From Bacteroidetes bacterium GWF2_38_335 (GTDB taxonomy: Bacteria > Bacteroidota > Bacteroidia > Bacteroidales > GWF2-38-335), in assembly GCA_001769535.1 (NCBI GenBank), contig MEOH01000003.1:1-51715 (forward strand): 51,715 nucleotides of DNA, given 5' to 3'. Within the stretch, counting starts at the first letter, position 1. Every line of letters begins with the position of its first letter. The notes below the pieces were generated by a model, which worked only from the letters and a program-made list of their open reading frames with translations, had not been told where the DNA came from and ran no database searches. Shown one piece after another: positions 35,300 through 43,742 of the stretch. The translations under genes were made by a program, and so were the position numbers.

Positions 35300-35755
35300 A
35301 TGAAAAAGTACAGTTTTAGTGTTAACAATGAAGATTATAACGTTGAAATTCTGAGTATTGAAAACGGAAATGCAAAAGTAAGCGTTAATGGTGATGTGAT
35401 TAATATCAGAATCAATTCTGAAGCTGGTCAGGCACCTGTTACAGTTGCTGCTCCTGCAAAAGAAGCTCCAAAAGCTGCTGAAGCTGCACCAGCTGCGAAA
35501 GTCGAACCCGAGCAACCAAAGAAAATTGAAGGTAAGCTGAAAGGTTCTATTAAATCTCCACTGCCTGGTATTATCCGCGCTATTAATGTAAAAGTTGGTG
35601 ATGTGGTAAAAATTGGTGACAGCGTATTGGTTCTTGATGCCATGAAAATGGACAATAACATCAATGCTGATGTTGCAGGAAAAGTTCTGGCAATATGCGT
35701 GAATTCAGGTGATTCAGTGATGGAAGGTGATGTTTTATTAGAACTTGGCGAGTAA
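35300..35755 (+). CDS. mmdC: biotin carboxyl carrier protein of methylmalonyl-CoA decarboxylase
   Basis: 151 residues from the ATG at 35300; the longer open frame overlaps the previous gene and is not protein-like. An N-terminal beta domain (1-40) is followed by an Ala/Pro/Lys/Glu linker (45-75), then a lipoyl/biotinyl domain with the attachment motif DAMKMDN (Lys116) and SPLPGIIRAINVKVGD before it. It ferries carboxybiotin between MmdA and the membrane pump OadB/MmdB. Same operon, 8 bases before the TerC gene. Confidence 0.95.
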   Translation: MKKYSFSVNNEDYNVEILSIENGNAKVSVNGDVINIRINSEAGQAPVTVAAPAKEAPKAAEAAPAAKVEPEQPKKIEGKLKGSIKSPLPGIIRAINVKVGDVVKIGDSVLVLDAMKMDNNINADVAGKVLAICVNSGDSVMEGDVLLELGE

Positions 35756-35763
35756 ATTTTATT

Positions 35764-36840
35764 ATGAATACACATTTATTATTTTGGCTTTCATTTGTCG
35801 TACTCTATCTCATTGTATTCTGTATTGACATGTATGTAACCGGTCGCCGTAAAGGAAATATGACCGTTAGTATAGCTTTAAGATGGACTGCCCTTTGGGT
35901 TGCGATTGCAATCGGATATGGGGTGGCCATACTTCTTTTCTACCCGCAGAACCCTGATACCAATGTGTCTACACCCAATATTCTTTTCATGAAGTTTATT
36001 TCGGGTTATTTGACGGAGTATTCGCTTTCGATTGACAATCTATTTGTTTTTATCATGATTTTCTCGCTCATGGGCGTACATGAGAAAAATCAACCTAAAT
36101 TGCTGAAACTTGGTATTTTATTGTCAATTGTTCTCCGCATATTATTTATTTTGGTTGGAATGGAGCTTGTTCAGCGATTCCATTGGATAATATACATTTT
36201 TGGAGTAATACTGCTGTGGACTGCTTATAAAATGGCCTTTACAAGCGAAGACGACCAGGTTGATCCTAAAAATAACTTTCTATATAAAACCGCCGGAAAG
36301 CTTTTCAGGGTTGACCCGGATATGCATGCTTCTCATTTTTTCAGAAGAATTGATGGCAAGTTTTTTATTACAACTATTTTTCTTGTTTTTCTTGTCATAG
36401 GCTCTACAGATGTATTGTTTGCAGTTGACTCTATCCCCGCTATTATTGGAGTTATCAAGGAAGGGGCTGTAAATATTTTAACTGCTGAAGAGGAAAATTT
36501 CATTGCCATTACTTCCAATGTATTTGCTGTAATGGGGCTTGTTTCCCTATTTTTTGCCCTTAAGGGAATTATGGGAATGTTCAGGTATCTTAAAACCGGA
36601 GTCAGTTTTATTTTGCTTTTTATTGGCGTAAAAATGCTGCTTCCTGCATTACAGTATGTTCATAAGGAAACCGGAGAATCTATTGAAAACTTTTTTAAAG
36701 AATATTCCTGGGTATCTTTAGTGGTAATTCTTTCATCACTTTTATTTTCAATATTGCTGTCAATAATTATTAAAGAGAAAAAAGAGATTGAAGATTTAAA
36801 AGAACAAATAGAAGATCTTAAAAAAGAAGATCATAAATAG
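35764..36840 (+). CDS. TerC/Alx family integral membrane protein
   Basis: 358 residues with about nine membrane segments. Family motifs: YLTEYSLSIDNLFVFIMIF (about 78-96) and GSTDVLFAVDSIPAIIGV (about 214-231), whose Asp residues line the presumed metal path. TerC/Alx proteins are linked to manganese export and to tellurite or pH stress. A charged C-terminal coiled stretch follows the last membrane segment. It sits inside the decarboxylase operon, 8 bases after the biotin carrier and 43 bases before oadB, an unusual place. Role in the pump (metal supply, membrane assembly) is speculative. Confidence 0.9.
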   Translation: MNTHLLFWLSFVVLYLIVFCIDMYVTGRRKGNMTVSIALRWTALWVAIAIGYGVAILLFYPQNPDTNVSTPNILFMKFISGYLTEYSLSIDNLFVFIMIFSLMGVHEKNQPKLLKLGILLSIVLRILFILVGMELVQRFHWIIYIFGVILLWTAYKMAFTSEDDQVDPKNNFLYKTAGKLFRVDPDMHASHFFRRIDGKFFITTIFLVFLVIGSTDVLFAVDSIPAIIGVIKEGAVNILTAEEENFIAITSNVFAVMGLVSLFFALKGIMGMFRYLKTGVSFILLFIGVKMLLPALQYVHKETGESIENFFKEYSWVSLVVILSSLLFSILLSIIIKEKKEIEDLKEQIEDLKKEDHK

Positions 36841-36869
36841 AAAATAACATATAAAATAACTTAATCTAT

Positions 36870-36876
36870 AAAGGAG
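36870..36876 (+). promoter_or_regulatory. Shine-Dalgarno site of oadB
   Basis: AAAGGAG seven bases before the ATG at 36884. SD sites are uncommon in Bacteroidota; it confirms this start. Confidence 0.6.
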
Positions 36877-36883
36877 AAAAAAA

Positions 36884-38002
36884 ATGGATAGTGGCTTATT
36901 TTCTGCAATTACTGATATAACCTGGCAACAATGCGTTATGATACTGGTTGGCGGGTTATTGATTTATTTAGCCATTGCTAAAGAGTATGAACCCAATTTA
37001 CTTTTGCCTATCGGTTTTGGCGCTATTCTTGCCAATATCCCGTATTCATCGGCAATTGGTGAAGAAGGAGCTCTGACTGTATTTTTTAATGCAGGTATTA
37101 TGACTGAAATATTTCCGCTGCTGATATTTGTTGCGGTGGGAGCGATGATCGACTTTTCTCCATTGTTTAAAAATCCATTTCTGCTTTTATTTGGAGCAGC
37201 TGCACAATTTGGAATCTTTTTTACAATGGGATTGGCAACATTATTGGGATTCGACCTGTTTGAATCAGCCTCAATTGGTATAATTGGCGCTGCTGATGGA
37301 CCAACTTCAATTTTTGTTGCAACCCGTTTTGCGCCTGATTTACTTGGACCGATTTCTGTAGCCGCATACTCTTATATGGCTTTGGTTCCAATTATTCAAC
37401 CACCGGTAATTAATGCCTTAACTTCAAAAAGTGAAAGAAAAATTCGCATGGTTGGTAAAGCTAAAACGATTTCAAGAACTACATTGGTACTTTTCCCGAT
37501 TATAGTGACGATTTTTGCCGGACTAATAGCCCCGTCATCAGTAGCGCTGATCGGATTTCTGATGTTTGGAAACCTGATCAGGGAATCCGGTGTTTTGAAC
37601 AAACTTTCACTGGCTGCCCAAAATGAATTGGCCAGTATAGTTACCATTCTTCTGGGTATTACAATTGCCTCAACAATGACAGGCGACAGATTCTTACAAC
37701 CAGCAACTTTAATGATTATTGGATTGGGTTTGGTTGCTTTTGTTTTTGATACTGCAGGTGGTGTGCTGTTTGCTAAACTAATTAATATGTTTGTTCCAAA
37801 GCATATGAAAATAAATCCAATGGTTGGTGCTGCAGGTATCTCTGCATTTCCAATGTCTGCCAGGGTTATTCACAGCATGGGACAAAAAGCTGATCCCACT
37901 AATTACCTGTTAATGCATGCGGTGAGTGCCAACGTGGCAGGTCAGATTGGCTCGGTAATCGCCGGCGGTTTAATATTATCATTAGTTCCATACTTTGCTT
38001 AA
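36884..38002 (+). CDS. oadB: sodium-translocating decarboxylase beta subunit
   Basis: 372 residues, about ten membrane segments. Family signatures: YEPNLLLPIGFGAILANIP, IGIIGAADGPTSIFVATRFAPDLLGPI (about 131-158; contains the Na+ site region) and AAYSYMALVPIIQPP. It decarboxylates carboxybiotin and exports Na+ across the inner membrane, conserving energy. Gene order (mce-mmdA-x-mmdC-terC-oadB-oadG) and the absence of a biotin carboxylase support the methylmalonyl-CoA decarboxylase complex; MmdB would be an equivalent name. Confidence 0.94.
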   Translation: MDSGLFSAITDITWQQCVMILVGGLLIYLAIAKEYEPNLLLPIGFGAILANIPYSSAIGEEGALTVFFNAGIMTEIFPLLIFVAVGAMIDFSPLFKNPFLLLFGAAAQFGIFFTMGLATLLGFDLFESASIGIIGAADGPTSIFVATRFAPDLLGPISVAAYSYMALVPIIQPPVINALTSKSERKIRMVGKAKTISRTTLVLFPIIVTIFAGLIAPSSVALIGFLMFGNLIRESGVLNKLSLAAQNELASIVTILLGITIASTMTGDRFLQPATLMIIGLGLVAFVFDTAGGVLFAKLINMFVPKHMKINPMVGAAGISAFPMSARVIHSMGQKADPTNYLLMHAVSANVAGQIGSVIAGGLILSLVPYFA

Positions 38003-38006
38003 ATAC

Positions 38007-38012
38007 AGGAGG
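38007..38012 (+). promoter_or_regulatory. Shine-Dalgarno site of the oadG-like gene
   Basis: Perfect AGGAGG seven bases before the ATG at 38020. It supports translation of this very short gene. Confidence 0.65.
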
Positions 38013-38019
38013 ATATATT

Positions 38020-38169
38020 ATGTTTTTAAATATTGATCTCACCAACTTTAATAAAGCTTTAGAAGTTACAGGAGTTGGCATGCTTGGAATTTTCATTTTT
38101 ATGGTAATTTTTTATGTTTCAATTATTGGAATTGATAAAATGTTCCCGGCTAAAAAGGATAAAAAATAG
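38020..38169 (+). CDS. short OadG/MmdD-like gamma subunit
   Basis: 49 residues. Reads as a short amphipathic start (MFLNIDLTNFNKALEV), one membrane helix (about 17-38, VGMLGIFIFMVIFYVSIIGI) and a lysine-rich cytoplasmic tail (FPAKKDKK). This is the layout of the gamma/delta subunits (OadG, MmdD) that stabilise Na+-pumping decarboxylases, but it is at the short end for the family and has no Pro/Ala linker or zinc-binding tail. It lies 17 bases after oadB, with a perfect SD site, and is followed by the operon terminator. Confidence 0.78.
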   Translation: MFLNIDLTNFNKALEVTGVGMLGIFIFMVIFYVSIIGIDKMFPAKKDKK

Positions 38170-38190
38170 TAAAGCTGTTTGTTTATTATA

Positions 38191-38225
38191 AAAAAAAAGC
38201 CGTGATAATTATCACGGCTTTTTTT
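38191..38225. terminator. bidirectional terminator of the mmd operon and the NfeD gene
   Basis: Perfect 20-base palindrome (38199-38218, GCCGTGATAA and its complement) flanked by eight A on the left and seven T on the right. It lies between convergent genes and works in both directions. Confidence 0.9.
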
Positions 38226-38235
38226 GTTTGTCTGG

Positions 38236-39618
38236 TCATACCTGTACAACATATATCTGACCGGCTTCATATTTAATCACTTTAACCGGTTGGTCTTTTT
38301 CAATATAACCCACTTCTGATTTAGCATCGTATATTTCGTTGTCTACCATTACTTTGCCGGCCGGACGAAGCATGGTTGTGGTTACTCCGGTTTTGCCGAT
38401 AAGTTGCGATCTGGTTCCGTCAACACCTACATATCCTTCAGATTTTTCCTGTGTGGTGCTTAAAACAAACTGACTGCCACGGCCGGTTGTAAGAATTCTC
38501 TTTCCAAAATAAACTGAAAAGAAAAAGGAAGCGAACATGGAGATTGAAACTACCATAAGCGATTTGAAAGCTGCGTAGAGAGAAGATTCGCTGAAATTAA
38601 ACCCGTCATTTTCAACCATGCTCAAAGTTAAACCGGCTATGGTCAGAATAATTCCCGAAATTCCGGCTACACCGAAGCCCGGAATGACAAATATCTCAAG
38701 TGCAATAAGTATTATCCCTCCAAGGAAAACCAGAATTTCCCAGTTGTCAGCCAGTCCTTCAACATATAATGGTGCAAAATATAATACAGCAGCAGTTATT
38801 GCAACAGCCAGCGGAAAACCAATTCCGGGTGACTGAAGTTCAAAATAAATTCCGCCAATTATCAGCATTATTAAAATTCCCTGTAGAAAGGGGTTTGTGA
38901 GAAAACCGATCAGCAAATCAAGAGCAGTGGGTTCATAAATGTATACTTCGTATTCTTCAAATTTTGCTTTTTTCATGACATCTTCTATGTCGTTCACAAT
39001 ACCTTCGCAATACCCGTATTTTATTGCTTCATCGACCGAGAATGTGATTACTTTACCGGTATCGGTTATTCCTTTAATAAAAATATCCGGATCAACCATT
39101 CCCTCTGCTATCAATGGATCCCGTCTCCATTTTATAACAGTGTCTGTCAGCGAATAAATGGTGTCCTTGCCATGAAATTCGGCTGTGGCCCGCATTTTTT
39201 TTCTCATATAGGACTGGTATTTATCAGGGGCGAGTTCTCCGTTTTGATCTACCACCGAAGCAGCTCCGATACTTGATCCCTTACGCATATAAATACTGTC
39301 GCATGCTAGTGAAATCAATGCGCCGGCTGATGCAGCGTTGTTTTCGATATAAACATAAACCGGAATGGGGCAATTCAAAATTGTTGTCCGGATACTGTCG
39401 GCGGCATCAACCATTCCTCCATATGTATTCATGTGAATTACAATTAGATCGGCTTTCATTTCAACAGCTTCCTTAAATGCCTTTTTTGTTTGCCGTCTTA
39501 GTCCTTCATCTATTTCCTGCTTCATTTCAAACATGTAAATAAGCTTTTTTTTCTTATTTTCTTGTGAAAATGCACTCAGAACGATGAGCATGGTAAGTAT
39601 GAAAAGATAAATTCTCAT
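38236..39618 (-). CDS. NfeD/ClpP-class membrane serine protease
   Basis: 460 residues. Signal peptide, then a ClpP-like protease domain (about 25-220) with HMNTYGGMVDAADSI (about 62-76) and the catalytic Ser97 in ENNAASAGALI; Lys140 or Lys141 (SYMRKKM) is the likely general base of a Ser-Lys dyad. Four membrane segments (about 240-345) and a longer hydrophobic one near 360-380 follow, then a C-terminal OB-fold NfeD domain (about 395-460, GKTGVTTTMLRPAGKVMVDN). The family cleaves stomatin-like membrane proteins; no stomatin gene is adjacent here. A -7 box TAACTTTG lies 23 bases upstream. Confidence 0.88.
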   Translation of the reverse strand: MRIYLFILTMLIVLSAFSQENKKKKLIYMFEMKQEIDEGLRRQTKKAFKEAVEMKADLIVIHMNTYGGMVDAADSIRTTILNCPIPVYVYIENNAASAGALISLACDSIYMRKGSSIGAASVVDQNGELAPDKYQSYMRKKMRATAEFHGKDTIYSLTDTVIKWRRDPLIAEGMVDPDIFIKGITDTGKVITFSVDEAIKYGYCEGIVNDIEDVMKKAKFEEYEVYIYEPTALDLLIGFLTNPFLQGILIMLIIGGIYFELQSPGIGFPLAVAITAAVLYFAPLYVEGLADNWEILVFLGGIILIALEIFVIPGFGVAGISGIILTIAGLTLSMVENDGFNFSESSLYAAFKSLMVVSISMFASFFFSVYFGKRILTTGRGSQFVLSTTQEKSEGYVGVDGTRSQLIGKTGVTTTMLRPAGKVMVDNEIYDAKSEVGYIEKDQPVKVIKYEAGQIYVVQV

Positions 39619-39641
39619 GGTATTCAGGTTTAACTATTCAT

Positions 39642-39649
39642 CAAAGTTA
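39642..39649 (-). promoter_or_regulatory. -7 box upstream of the NfeD gene
   Basis: TAACTTTG on the minus strand, an exact TAnnTTTG match 23 bases before the start at 39618. Confidence 0.4.
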
Positions 39650-39675
39650 ATCAAAATTTGGTGGATGACATTTCT

Positions 39676-39724
39676 AAGATAAAATAAAAAAAGCGCATTT
39701 ATTGCGCTTCTTTTATTTTATCTT
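39676..39724 (-). terminator. long terminator hairpin after the TPR/PD40 gene
   Basis: 22-base stem with one mismatch (39676-39697 with 39703-39724), loop TTTAT, GC core AAGCGCA/TGCGCTT flanked by A/T tracts. It lies just after the stop at 39747 on the minus strand. Confidence 0.8.
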
Positions 39725-39746
39725 TTGCCACCTTGTCACCTAATCA

Positions 39747-41375
39747 TCATTTCTCCTTATCCAGAAGCAAATGTTTAATCAGTGTAGGTGTATCGTTTTC
39801 ACCTTTTGGTAATTTAAACTTCACAATAAGTGGTTTGTAACCTTTTTGCCTGACTGTTACTTCATATTTAATATCAGCAGGAAGGGTTACAAAATAATTG
39901 CCGTTTTCATCAGATGTGATAATCTTGGTTTTGTTGTTTGTCTGGTCGGTAATTTCAATGGATGTTTTAATTGGTTCACTGGTTACTGCATCAACAACAG
40001 TTCCGCGAAGTATGGCCATTGGAGGTGCAGAAATATCAGTATCAGCAATTTTATTATCATTGAATTCAACTTCGTAAATATCATATTTTCCCTTGCCGCC
40101 TTCGCGTGTACTTGAGACATATGCTTTGTCGCGGTTGGTATTGAAAACAAAGTGAATTTCTTCCTTGGTTGTGTTGATTGGATATCCCATATTTTGGGGA
40201 ACAGACCATTTGCTGCCATCCCAGTATGTCATGAAAATATCATGTTCTCCCATGGTGTTATGTCCGTCGGAACTGAAAAACAGGGTTTTGCCGTCGGGAT
40301 GAATGTACACGCCGATTTCATCATACTCTGTATTTATTGGATAGCCAAGGTTTTCCGGTTTTCCCCAGGAACCATCTTCCAATCTTTTTACCATATAAAT
40401 ATCACCATGACCAAAGCCACCTTTTTCACGTTCACTTACAAAAAACATTGTGCCACCATCTGCTGTAACGCATGCTGAGGATTCAAAATAGGTAGAGTTG
40501 ATCATTTTATTTTCGGGCTCAAATGGTTTTGGTTTCGACCATTTACCATCTTTCAGCTTTGAATAATAAATATCACCGGATTTTGTTTCCTCATTGTTCT
40601 TGTAAATATAGATTGTGTTTCCATCGGGCGACAAACTGGTATTAGCATCGTGCTTATCGGTGTTTATGGGTTCTCCGATGTTTACAGGTGTTCCCCATGT
40701 TTTTTTATCATCATCCCATTTTGAAATATAAATATCATCATAATATTCTTCAACATTATAGTCAATGGTACCTCCTGTTGTGGATGGATTCCTTGATGTG
40801 AAAATCAGCGTTTTGGAATCGGCGCTAATTGACGGACATGCATCTGTGTAGGCAGAATTGACTTGTTCAAGGTTTTTAATTTGAACGTTGACGGGCTTTT
40901 CCATTAACTCTTTCGCTGTATGACACTGACGAAGAAGTACGTTGACAAAATGGGTTTCATTTTGTTTTGGATTCAGCGTTCTTTTATAATTGTAATAAGA
41001 CTCAATGGCTTCATCAAGTTTTGTGTTGTATTGGTATGCTTTTCCCATAAGGAAATAAACATCGGGAGCAACCATTGAATCTAATTTAATGGAATTTTCC
41101 AGTAAAACCAGTGCAGTGTCCATTTCCCTGATTTCAAGGAAACATTTACCCATCCTGTAGTTGAGCATGGCATGTTTTGGGTTTTGCCTGTGCAGGTCAC
41201 GGTAAACTCTTAATGCACCATAATAATCGCCGTCATTAAATTTTAACCAGGCGGAGGCCATTTTTATCTTAAAAGGATCTTTTTTGTCATCATTGTTTCC
41301 GTCGTCCTGTGCTTTTGCAAACTGACAGACAGAGAGGAAAACAACTGTAAGTGCGAATAAAAACAATCTTTTCAT
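39747..41375 (-). CDS. periplasmic TPR / PD40 beta-propeller / CarboxypepD-like protein
   Basis: 542 residues with a signal peptide ending near CQFAKAQ. TPRs occupy about 35-155 (AWLKFNDGDYYGALRVYRD, NYRMGKCFLEIREMDTALVLL, DVYFLMGKAYQYNTKLDEAI). A five- or six-bladed WD40-like PD40 propeller follows (about 170-430), with recurring blades of the form SxDGxTIFFxSxR. The C-terminus is a carboxypeptidase-regulatory-like beta domain (about 445-535, LRGTVVDAVTSEPIKTSIEI). This order is that of the T9SS protein PorE and related OmpA proteins, but the usual C-terminal OmpA peptidoglycan-binding domain is absent. It lies 105 bases after mqnA. Confidence 0.8.
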   Translation of the reverse strand: MKRLFLFALTVVFLSVCQFAKAQDDGNNDDKKDPFKIKMASAWLKFNDGDYYGALRVYRDLHRQNPKHAMLNYRMGKCFLEIREMDTALVLLENSIKLDSMVAPDVYFLMGKAYQYNTKLDEAIESYYNYKRTLNPKQNETHFVNVLLRQCHTAKELMEKPVNVQIKNLEQVNSAYTDACPSISADSKTLIFTSRNPSTTGGTIDYNVEEYYDDIYISKWDDDKKTWGTPVNIGEPINTDKHDANTSLSPDGNTIYIYKNNEETKSGDIYYSKLKDGKWSKPKPFEPENKMINSTYFESSACVTADGGTMFFVSEREKGGFGHGDIYMVKRLEDGSWGKPENLGYPINTEYDEIGVYIHPDGKTLFFSSDGHNTMGEHDIFMTYWDGSKWSVPQNMGYPINTTKEEIHFVFNTNRDKAYVSSTREGGKGKYDIYEVEFNDNKIADTDISAPPMAILRGTVVDAVTSEPIKTSIEITDQTNNKTKIITSDENGNYFVTLPADIKYEVTVRQKGYKPLIVKFKLPKGENDTPTLIKHLLLDKEK

Positions 41376-41480
41376 TTTGTCGTAATGTTAATGTTTTCTA
41401 TTTCAGGCTAAAATAAGTTAAAAATTATTTATATACAATGTTAAATCAAAAATCTTTATTAACAGGGTGATCAGTCTTTG

Positions 41481-42233
41481 TCAGACTTTTGCTGCCAGTT
41501 CAAGGAATACATTTATAGCTTCACGCTTTTTATCATCCAATTCATACCTTATACTTTCTGTAAGATAACTTTTCAAATGTGCATCGCTTATTATTTTTGA
41601 ACTGTATGAATTTATTACATTGTCAATTTCACTGGTTCCTTTTTTTATGCTCTTATTGAATTCAATAAGATACTTTTTTGGTATTTTTTTGTTTGAAACC
41701 CATGCCGCGAATACAAAGGGCATATTTTTAAACTTAATCCATTCGTTCGATAGATCAATCTGATAACCAAATTGTTTGCCTATTTTGAATGCCCGATCAC
41801 CAATTACCAGTCCGGCTACAGTTTTCTGAATATTTTTCTCGTAATTTTCAGAGGCCGGAATAAATTCAGGGTTGATTCTCCAGTAATATCTGCACAATAT
41901 TTTCACGAGCTTCACCGAAGTCCTGGAGTGATAATCCAGATATATTCTTTCGATTCTATCAACCGGAACATCCGAAAGCAACAAAACTGTTTCAACATTA
42001 CCATTCGAAGAAAGACAATAATCTGAAATGATTTCTGCTGATGGTATTTCGGGTATTGCTGCAACAGGAACCAATCCAATATCAGCTTCGTCATGTATGA
42101 GTTTTCTTGCACATTCTGATGGAATATCGTTTGAAATAATACTGTTTTCAATAATATAATCAGAAGTTTCCAGGCCATATTTAAAAGGCATGGAATTAAT
42201 AAAGGATACTATAGAAATGCGTATTTTTTCCAT
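41481..42233 (-). CDS. mqnA: chorismate dehydratase (menaquinone biosynthesis, futalosine pathway)
   Basis: 250 residues. Periplasmic-binding-protein-like fold of the MqnA/MqnD family: ISIVSFINSMPFKYGL at the N-terminus, EADIGLVPVAAIPE (about 48-61), LDYHSRTSVKLVKIL (about 98-112), AGLVIGDRAF (about 138-148) and FVFAAWV. MqnA dehydrates chorismate to 3-enolpyruvylbenzoate, the first step of the futalosine route to menaquinone. Other mqn genes are not in the window. It is divergent from purB; a perfect promoter box lies only 8 bases upstream of the ATG. Confidence 0.88.
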   Translation of the reverse strand: MEKIRISIVSFINSMPFKYGLETSDYIIENSIISNDIPSECARKLIHDEADIGLVPVAAIPEIPSAEIISDYCLSSNGNVETVLLLSDVPVDRIERIYLDYHSRTSVKLVKILCRYYWRINPEFIPASENYEKNIQKTVAGLVIGDRAFKIGKQFGYQIDLSNEWIKFKNMPFVFAAWVSNKKIPKKYLIEFNKSIKKGTSEIDNVINSYSSKIISDAHLKSYLTESIRYELDDKKREAINVFLELAAKV

Positions 42234-42241
42234 TGACGAGG

Positions 42242-42270
42242 CAAAGATAGAATAATTAACCGAAAGTCAA
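42242..42270 (-). promoter_or_regulatory. mqnA promoter with near-zero leader
   Basis: On the minus strand TTG (42268-42270) and TATCTTTG (42242-42249), separated by 18 bases. The box ends 8 bases before the ATG at 42233, so transcription should begin within a few bases of the start codon. Confidence 0.55.
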
Positions 42271-42348
42271 TATAGTCCGAAAAACAAATTAATCCATGGT
42301 GAAATTGTAGATTATAAGGGGTTTACAGACTTTATGGGTTATGCGATC

Positions 42349-42376
42349 TTGATGGACAAAAAAATTACTACCTTTG
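42349..42376 (+). promoter_or_regulatory. purB promoter
   Basis: TTG at 42349-42351 and TACCTTTG at 42369-42376, 17 bases apart (slightly short). The box ends 22 bases before the purB ATG. Confidence 0.55.
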
Positions 42377-42398
42377 CACATCAACAAATCTAAAAAAA

Positions 42399-43742
42399 AT
42401 GGAATTGAATTCCTTAACAGCTATATCCCCGGTTGATGGCCGGTATCATGATAAAACAAAGGAACTTTCTGCTTACTTTTCTGAGTTTGCTCTGATCAGA
42501 TACAGGGTAAAGGTGGAAGTTGAATATTTTATTGCTCTTTGCAGCATTCCGCTTCCCCAACTTAAAAAAGCCGATAAAAAGAAACTCAGCAAAATAAGAA
42601 GTTTATACCTCAATTTTTCGTTGGCTGATGCTGAACAGATAAAGAAAATTGAGAAAACCACCAATCACGATGTTAAGGCAGTGGAATATTTTCTGAAAGA
42701 AAAATTTGAGGAACTGAATTTGAAGGAATTTTCTGAGTTTATTCATTTCGGACTTACTTCACAAGACATAAACAATACTGCTACGCCGCTTTCTATCAAG
42801 GAAGCTGTTGAATTTGTTTACATCCCGATGTTGCATAAAATTATTGGACGACTGAGTGAAATGGCCGGTGAGTGGGAAAATATACCTATGTTGGCCAGAA
42901 CTCACGGACAACCTGCCTCACCAACCCGTTTGGGCAAAGAAATTATGGTTTTCGTTGAGCGTCTGCAAAAACAATCAGGCATGCTGCAACTTGTTCCTTA
43001 TTCCGCCAAATTTGGCGGCGCAACCGGAAACTTCAATGCGCATCATGTTGCCTATCCTCAAACAGATTGGAACGATTTTGCCGATACATTTGTAAATAAT
43101 GTTCTTGGACTTGAACGTTCTAAACCGACTACCCAGATTGAACATTATGACAATCTGGCTGCATTGTTCGATAACCTGAAACGGATTAATACTATTCTCT
43201 TTGACTTGTGCCGCGATGTATGGACATACATTTCAATTGAATATTTCAGACAGAAAATTGTAAAGGGAGAGGTTGGATCGTCTGCCATGCCTCACAAAGT
43301 AAATCCAATAGATTTTGAAAACAGCGAGGGCAACCTGGGAATTGCAAATGCTTTTTTTGAGCACCTTTCTGCAAAACTGCCTGTTTCCCGTTTGCAAAGG
43401 GATCTTACCGATTCCACAGTCTTAAGAAACGTGGGTGTGCCGTTTTCGCATACCTTAATCGCTTTTAAATCCTTACTTAAAGGGCTTGATAAACTTATTT
43501 TAAATGAAAAAGCCATTAATGAGGATCTGGAAGCTAATTGGAACGTTGTGGCCGAAGCTGTTCAAACAATTTTGAGGCGCGAGGGTTTCCCAAAACCTTA
43601 TGAAGCACTTAAGGAACTTACCCGTAACAATCAGGGAATCACCAGGGAGTCACTGCATTTATTTATCGATGGCCTCAATATTTCCAATGAAGTGAAAGAA
43701 GAACTAAAGAAAATATCACCTTATAATTACACTGGTATTTAA
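42399..43742 (+). CDS. purB: adenylosuccinate lyase
   Basis: 447 residues, the length of the E. coli-type enzyme. It cleaves adenylosuccinate to AMP and SAICAR to AICAR, releasing fumarate. Motifs: NSLTAISPVDGRYHDKT at the start, GLTSQDINNTA, RTHGQPASPTRLGKE, and the superfamily signature GSSAMPHKVNPIDFENSEGN. Its stop overlaps the ATG of the ABC exporter by one base (TAATG), implying co-transcription. Confidence 0.97.
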   Translation: MELNSLTAISPVDGRYHDKTKELSAYFSEFALIRYRVKVEVEYFIALCSIPLPQLKKADKKKLSKIRSLYLNFSLADAEQIKKIEKTTNHDVKAVEYFLKEKFEELNLKEFSEFIHFGLTSQDINNTATPLSIKEAVEFVYIPMLHKIIGRLSEMAGEWENIPMLARTHGQPASPTRLGKEIMVFVERLQKQSGMLQLVPYSAKFGGATGNFNAHHVAYPQTDWNDFADTFVNNVLGLERSKPTTQIEHYDNLAALFDNLKRINTILFDLCRDVWTYISIEYFRQKIVKGEVGSSAMPHKVNPIDFENSEGNLGIANAFFEHLSAKLPVSRLQRDLTDSTVLRNVGVPFSHTLIAFKSLLKGLDKLILNEKAINEDLEANWNVVAEAVQTILRREGFPKPYEALKELTRNNQGITRESLHLFIDGLNISNEVKEELKKISPYNYTGI

